Assembly: GCA_964581505.1 (NCBI GenBank)
Contig: CAZOOR010000054.1
Span: forward strand, 1-19,249
Reading direction: 5' to 3'
DNA: 19,249 bases
Origin: CAZOOR01 sp964581505
Lineage (GTDB): Bacteria > Bacteroidota > Ignavibacteria > Kapaibacteriales > UBA2268
The notes under the pieces are model-generated. The model searched no databases and had not been told where the DNA came from. It worked only from the letters and a program-made list of their open reading frames with translations. This document shows, piece by piece, positions 16,201 through 19,249 of the stretch (position 1 is the stretch's first letter; the number at the start of each line of letters is the position of its first letter). Made by a program: the position numbers and the translations under genes.

Positions 16201-17816
16201 TCAAAACCGCCGGTAATATACAGGTAACGGTTGTCTTTTGTTACTGCAATACTTGCACCGTTTTCGTTTCCTGTCCCACCAATAGATTTTGCCCATTTAT
16301 AATTTGAAATAGGGGCGACTGTTGCTCTAACTTTGTATTCTGTTCCTGATGACGGCGGTTTCCAAAAATATCTTAACCCACGTACATTGTTAGCAATTGA
16401 ACGCCAATTCTTACCATCATTTGAACTGAATGATAAATTTACAGGTTTATTTGATTCCACTCCTGCCCATTGTATTTCAACAGTATCGCAAGTCGAATAT
16501 ATCTCACCACCATTTGGTTTAACTATACGTATTTGCGTTATTCCACCAATTAGCTGGACGGTAGGCGGGCATGGTGAGCCTTCAAAAATTAGCTGTGCCT
16601 GACGATATAGTTTCGTATTTCCCTGAGTAAATCTCACTTTGATTGTTCTTGATGAATCTTTCTTTAAAATAAATGGTGGGTCGGAACCTGCTCCGCTATT
16701 TATATCCCAATCAATAATTTGAAAAAATGTTGCAGGAATAATTGAGGTATTACGTAAATCAAAATCAGAATTCTTTGCTGTTAATGTTAAATCCAAATCA
16801 ACAGATGCATTTGCCGCAGGATTACCAAATTCAAGAAAGGGATTTGATAATTCTATATATGCAACGCTACTGGGTGGAGCAAAGTATTTTTTTTGTACCC
16901 GTACATTCTGTGGTTTGAAAGTTATTTCTACATCATGGTATCTACTCAACTCCGTACAAGTGAAAGGAGCCTCCCAAAATAAAGTACAAATCTCTTTTCG
17001 TTGAACATCAACTGCTATATATTTATAGATTTCATTTAACTCTTCTTTTGTAAATACAGCAAATGCTTTGCCACCTGTGGCAATTGCAATTTCACTTAAT
17101 TTCTTATTCATAGGCATACCGAGAGTAATCGCATAAAATTGAATATTTGCATTATTCAATTCTTTCTTTATTGAATCTACAGAAGGTGTATGGTTCGGGT
17201 CGCCATCTGTGAGAAATATCGCAATACGCCTTGTCTTCGTATTTGGCGAACCCTTTTTGAACATATTTACTGCACCATACCTGTAATCAAGAATAGGGGG
17301 GTCATATTCGGTAGCACCTAATACCTTTATAGAATTAATAGAATCAATTAATTCTTTTTTATCGTCAGTAAAATCACATTTTATTCCTGCCAATTTGGAG
17401 AAAGCTATAATTCCAATACGTGAACCGTTATTTAAATTAATTGTATTGATAAATGATTTAGCACCTTCTTTCACCCAATCCCAACGAGTTTCTCCTGTCT
17501 CATATTGATACTTCATAGATTGGCTTTTGTCCAAAATCAGTATCACACTTATTGCAGGGTCCACCAACGAATCCTTACAATCAATAAACACGGAAGGCGA
17601 TACATCTTGTCCCATATCTTTAATCGCAAAATCGTTCTTTTGTAAATCAGGATAGCTGTTACCTCCTTGAGTTAGGGCAACAAAACTTGCCTTTATTGTT
17701 GGAAATTCGGAAGCATCTATTTCGGAAATAGAAAAAACCGCCTGTGCATTTACTGCAAAACTAAAGACTAAAGAAAACAGAAAAAACAAAACAGATAGTA
17801 AATATCTTCTTCTCAT
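13218..17816 (-). CDS. Giant secreted multidomain protein: VWA, beta-propeller-type repeats, ASH domains, cohesin-like module, T9SS sorting domain
   Basis: The 1532-aa protein starts with a signal peptide (MRRRYLLSVLFFLFSLVFSF) ending near VNAQA. Residues about 88-270 are a von Willebrand A domain with an intact metal-ion site: Asp96, Ser98 and Ser100 in DKSQS, Thr169, and Asp204 in LTDGD. Then come an ASH-like beta domain (about 318-430), a KPNGGE-type Ig-like domain (430-505), SBBP-like repeats (about 505-605: YLYITGGF, DIFLAKCDSDGNILW, AYITGVCF), an unassigned stretch (630-770), about five ASH/choice-of-anchor-D units (770-1300, for example GTLPVEITAYNFSGANPDDF), and a cohesin-like module (about 1305-1440). 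It ends in a type A T9SS sorting domain (PEPNPASENATIKFGIG to MKMIINK). It should cross the outer membrane by the type IX system and stay on the surface or be released. Adhesion or scaffolding is inferred; no enzyme motif is seen. Confidence 0.9.
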   Translation of the reverse strand: MRRRYLLSVLFFLFSLVFSFAVNAQAVFSISEIDASEFPTIKASFVALTQGGNSYPDLQKNDFAIKDMGQDVSPSVFIDCKDSLVDPAISVILILDKSQSMKYQYETGETRWDWVKEGAKSFINTINLNNGSRIGIIAFSKLAGIKCDFTDDKKELIDSINSIKVLGATEYDPPILDYRYGAVNMFKKGSPNTKTRRIAIFLTDGDPNHTPSVDSIKKELNNANIQFYAITLGMPMNKKLSEIAIATGGKAFAVFTKEELNEIYKYIAVDVQRKEICTLFWEAPFTCTELSRYHDVEITFKPQNVRVQKKYFAPPSSVAYIELSNPFLEFGNPAANASVDLDLTLTAKNSDFDLRNTSIIPATFFQIIDWDINSGAGSDPPFILKKDSSRTIKVRFTQGNTKLYRQAQLIFEGSPCPPTVQLIGGITQIRIVKPNGGEIYSTCDTVEIQWAGVESNKPVNLSFSSNDGKNWRSIANNVRGLRYFWKPPSSGTEYKVRATVAPISNYKWAKSIGGTGNENGASIAVTKDNRYLYITGGFEGTVDFGVRKVSSRGAKDIFLAKCDSDGNILWVETAGGPGYDSANAVCVDEAGNAYITGVCFNNSKFGNITPTIPIQGLSNCFIARYSPNGGTPAVQLIGANSTYTSFRAGGNRIRFREAEKEIDIRGTYLNAVQSSYGYSLPKVTRPTAFTAVMKSDLTFVTVNRGGTNYPDYSKRYSIDSDGNRYNIGNYTNDITFGTFSFTSAGGQDIFVNKFGGTPGSKDISDDVFSVVSPVINFAVNSVLFEETLLGVANDTLLKKQLCNIGTLPVEITAYNFSGANPDDFKLTSNPISIVLKPGDCIPLEIVFQPTDIGARSAKLVISATCSQDIVLDLSGDGVCGGESISEIDFGRINLSFKKDSIVTCIFKNTNPTTVTVKPNLSGANAGDFSIDQSSFFVESDSCLKLTVSFTPSAAGQRTAAVEFQLPNGCINPVTTLKGFGVVTELSLNSIHWGDRRVKTSNDSAIIIRNTSILPAKIDSIAFSTKPGNEFTLLNSPTLPYNIPANDSLVLKVNFTPQNEQFYSNNINIYAQGNATPLTSTIDGNGILPKILGTWICDTATIPGSTSIAELVIENPSKTADLKIYKINFKYSSSEFTWVSGPPPTNEIIPKETKKTYYVTFAPTGAGTRSNLIEISHDAKPGPDIAPVADTTVDVLCDGLGLTVPDTLNFKGVLICDNYLMELRLENTSWQKSITVKDVQITGEGAKYFSINFVDSLLVPSGNFKILTVTFAPETIGEQKAKLLLKTSVGYNVSVDLLGIGEYLYYSADNQEYEIEPGYIVKIPVRLRVNELAKQTIPELKMQIAYNSKMLRYDRIKYNDYPNWTWDNPVLSKPGLIDISGGGSLATAFNNRIFEIQFTVFLADVKKDGIKLHPIMGACDTKDTTITSVKYAPFCFMDGRLVVTNNTNYYLQTPEPNPASENATIKFGIGLDGITSISLYSVMGELITSYINKELKAGNYEFDIKADNLSTGNYFLVLRSGHIVKTMKMIINK

Positions 17817-17863
17817 ACTGCACCCCTAAATATTAAATTTACTTTTTTACAAAATAACATTTT

Positions 17864-17871
17864 CAAATATA
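17864..17871 (-). promoter_or_regulatory. Possible -7 promoter element for the giant VWA/ASH gene
   Basis: On the - strand this reads TATATTTG, a full TAnnTTTG match, in the 79-nt gap between the LD-carboxypeptidase stop and the giant gene. A start here would leave a leader of about 40 nt. The region is very AT-rich, so a chance match is possible. Confidence 0.4.
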
Positions 17872-17895
17872 AATGAAAAAACTAATTTATTATAA

Positions 17896-18984
17896 TTAAA
17901 AACTAACTGATTGCTCAAGAATTGCAATCTTTTTCTTATTTGCGTCTAATTCGGAATAAATACCTATTGGTAATGTTAGTATATTTCCACCATGCCCAAT
18001 TGGAAAATTCAATACAGTTGGTTTGTTCAGCGGTTTTATAATCTGATTTATTATTTGCCTAACCGAAAACTGCAAACCCGGATAAAATGGCTTATTCCTA
18101 TCAAGATTATTAAAACGCCCAAGTATAATCCCCTTACATTCATCAAATTTACCGGCTAAGTGTAATTGTGTAAGCATCCTGTCAATTTTATATGGTTCTT
18201 CTAAAACTTCCTCAATAAATAGGATTGAATCCTTCGTGTCAATTTCATAGGGGGTACCTAATGTAGCGGAAATCATTGACAAATTCCCACCGGTTAGTTT
18301 ACCCCTTGCTACGCCTGGATTAACAGTTGTTGCAGAACTGTATTTTAATTCAACAGGCGAGTATTCATAGGGCATATTATCATTCTTTTGCATAAATAGT
18401 ACTTTTTTAAATGATTTTTCTGTAAGTCTGTTGAAACTCATTGCCGCAACCGGTCCGTGAAAACTTACAATTCTTGATTTTTGATAAATTGCGTTGAGCA
18501 AAGCTGTAATATCACTGAAACCGATTATCGGTTTAGGATTCTTTCTTATTATATCATAATCTAACATCGGCAGAATACGCATAACGCCATATCCGCCACG
18601 TGCGGCAAGTATAGCATTAATCTCGTCATTTTCAACAAACTCCATAAATTCTGCGGCTCGCTGTTCACCGCTTGCAGAAAAATATCTATCGGAGGTTTTC
18701 CAAGATGTTACAGTTTTACCGATTTTCACTTTGCAACCGATGCGTTTGATAAATCTAAGTGAATTTCGTATTTCCCACATACCTGTCGCACTTGCCGGTG
18801 CCGTTATCCCAATAGTATCACCGGCTTTTATTGATTTTGGAAGAATCAGAGGTATAATTTCTTGATTAATATTTTTGGTAGAAATAAACACATCATCTTG
18901 GTAATCCCCATTAGCCGCTCTTAGAGTTGTTGCGGCAACTGCCATTCCAGTCGTATAATTAAGAAATTGTCTTCTATTTATCAT
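17896..18984 (-). CDS. S66 family LD-carboxypeptidase (muramoyltetrapeptide carboxypeptidase, LdcA-like), probably exported
   Basis: The 362-aa protein has the S66 fold signatures in order: GDTIGITAPAS, AILAARGGYGVMRILPMLDY, IIGFSDITALL with catalytic Ser157, SFHGPVAAM, LFIEEVLEEPYKIDRMLTQL with Glu258, and FPIGHGGNILTLPIG with His331. These match the Ser-Glu-His triad of LdcA. The family removes the terminal D-alanine from murein tetrapeptides during cell-wall recycling. The N-terminus (INRRQFLNYTTGMAVAATTLRA) resembles a twin-arginine signal, so it would be exported folded, whereas the classical Escherichia coli enzyme is cytoplasmic. The roughly 55 residues before GDTIGI make it longer than the approximately 305-aa E. 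coli protein. It sits alone between the second tRNA-Ser and the giant VWA gene, both on its flanks with gaps. Family call is firm; Tat export is likely but unproven. Confidence 0.92.
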   Translation of the reverse strand: MINRRQFLNYTTGMAVAATTLRAANGDYQDDVFISTKNINQEIIPLILPKSIKAGDTIGITAPASATGMWEIRNSLRFIKRIGCKVKIGKTVTSWKTSDRYFSASGEQRAAEFMEFVENDEINAILAARGGYGVMRILPMLDYDIIRKNPKPIIGFSDITALLNAIYQKSRIVSFHGPVAAMSFNRLTEKSFKKVLFMQKNDNMPYEYSPVELKYSSATTVNPGVARGKLTGGNLSMISATLGTPYEIDTKDSILFIEEVLEEPYKIDRMLTQLHLAGKFDECKGIILGRFNNLDRNKPFYPGLQFSVRQIINQIIKPLNKPTVLNFPIGHGGNILTLPIGIYSELDANKKKIAILEQSVSF

Positions 18985-19148
18985 AAATCACTCAAAATAT
19001 CATAAAAACAATTATTTAAACAAATTCTATACCAAATAATAAAAAGACATTTCAATAAATATAACAACAAAATATATGGAAAGTTACAAACCATTCAAAT
19101 ATCTTTGAAACAAATTAATATTATTTTTATTAAATGCAAAAAAAGTCG

Positions 19149-19156
19149 TATTTTTG
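19149..19156 (+). promoter_or_regulatory. Probable -7 promoter element for tRNA-Ser(GGA)
   Basis: TATTTTTG matches TAnnTTTG and lies 7 nt before the mature tRNA 5' end, so transcription would begin at or next to the tRNA itself. Confidence 0.5.
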
Positions 19157-19163
19157 AATTCTT

Positions 19164-19248
19164 GGAGAGGTGCAGGAGTGGTTTAACTGGCACGCCTGGA
19201 AAGCGTGTGTACCGCAAGGTACCGTGGGTTCGAATCCCACCTTCTCCG
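19164..19248 (+). tRNA. tRNA-Ser (anticodon GGA)
   Basis: An 85-nt class II tRNA. The acceptor stem GGAGAGG (19164-19170) pairs with CTTCTCC (19241-19247), with discriminator G at 19248. The anticodon stem CACGC/GCGTG holds the loop CTGGAAA, so the anticodon is GGA, reading UCC and UCU. The long variable arm (GTACC-GCAA-GGTAC) and the T arm GTGGG-TTCGAAT-CCCAC match serine tRNAs. The gene is complete; its terminator would lie beyond the right edge. Confidence 0.95.
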
Positions 19249-19249
19249 C
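19218..19249 (+). repeat. 32-nt direct repeat, copy 2 (3' end of tRNA-Ser(GGA))
   Basis: Identical to 12520-12551 and in the same orientation. It runs to the last base of the window, so the match could extend further. Confidence 0.9.

Noticed and set aside
12551..19163. An integrative element between the two tRNA-Ser genes
   Set aside because: No integrase, transposase or phage gene is present inside; the direct repeats are fully explained by paralogous serine tRNAs. Kept only as a question for comparison with relatives.

Overview
The window is an AT-rich bacterial chromosome segment, most likely from the Bacteroidota/Chlorobiota side of the FCB superphylum; an Ignavibacteria- or Kapabacteria-like lineage is my guess. 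The grounds are a C-terminal type IX secretion (T9SS) sorting domain on a giant secreted protein, a DUF5683 membrane protein, a TonB-dependent receptor, tRNA genes without encoded CCA, and repeated TAnnTTTG promoter elements, which is the Bacteroidota -7 motif. The TonB receptor and the two tRNA genes lie on the + strand; all other intact genes are on the - strand.

1-2671 (- strand): the edge of a DNA restriction/defence locus. A 761-aa protein joins an HsdR-type PD-(D/E)XK nuclease domain to an N6-adenine DNA methylase. It overlaps by 11 nt the start of a DUF1016/YhcG-type nuclease gene that runs off the left edge.

2854-5468 (+ strand): a promoter, a TPP riboswitch and an outer-membrane TonB-dependent receptor, closed by a bidirectional terminator. 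The riboswitch marks the receptor as a probable thiamine or thiamine-precursor importer. A 9-bp hairpin that would mask the ribosome binding site, and an alternative pairing with the aptamer core, suggest how the switch works.

5472-12378 (- strand): a housekeeping run read right to left: papain-like C1 peptidase, DUF721/DciA-like protein, DNA gyrase B, RidA, DUF5683 membrane protein and secreted S9 prolyl-oligopeptidase-family peptidase. The first two overlap by 1 nt. gyrB appears to have its own promoter, and a terminator-like inverted repeat overlaps the start of the DUF5683 gene.

12463-13217: a tRNA-Ser(CGA) gene and its terminator, then about 630 bp without an intact gene. This stretch holds a GC-rich cluster of palindromes and what looks like a decayed coding sequence.

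13159-19249: a 1532-aa surface or secreted protein (von Willebrand A, beta-propeller-type, several ASH/choice-of-anchor-D, cohesin-like and T9SS sorting domains), an exported S66 LD-carboxypeptidase, and a second tRNA-Ser (GGA) that ends one base before the right edge. The two tRNA-Ser genes share an identical 32-nt 3' end as a direct repeat. The most system-like parts are the nuclease-methylase/DUF1016 locus and the TPP-controlled receptor.
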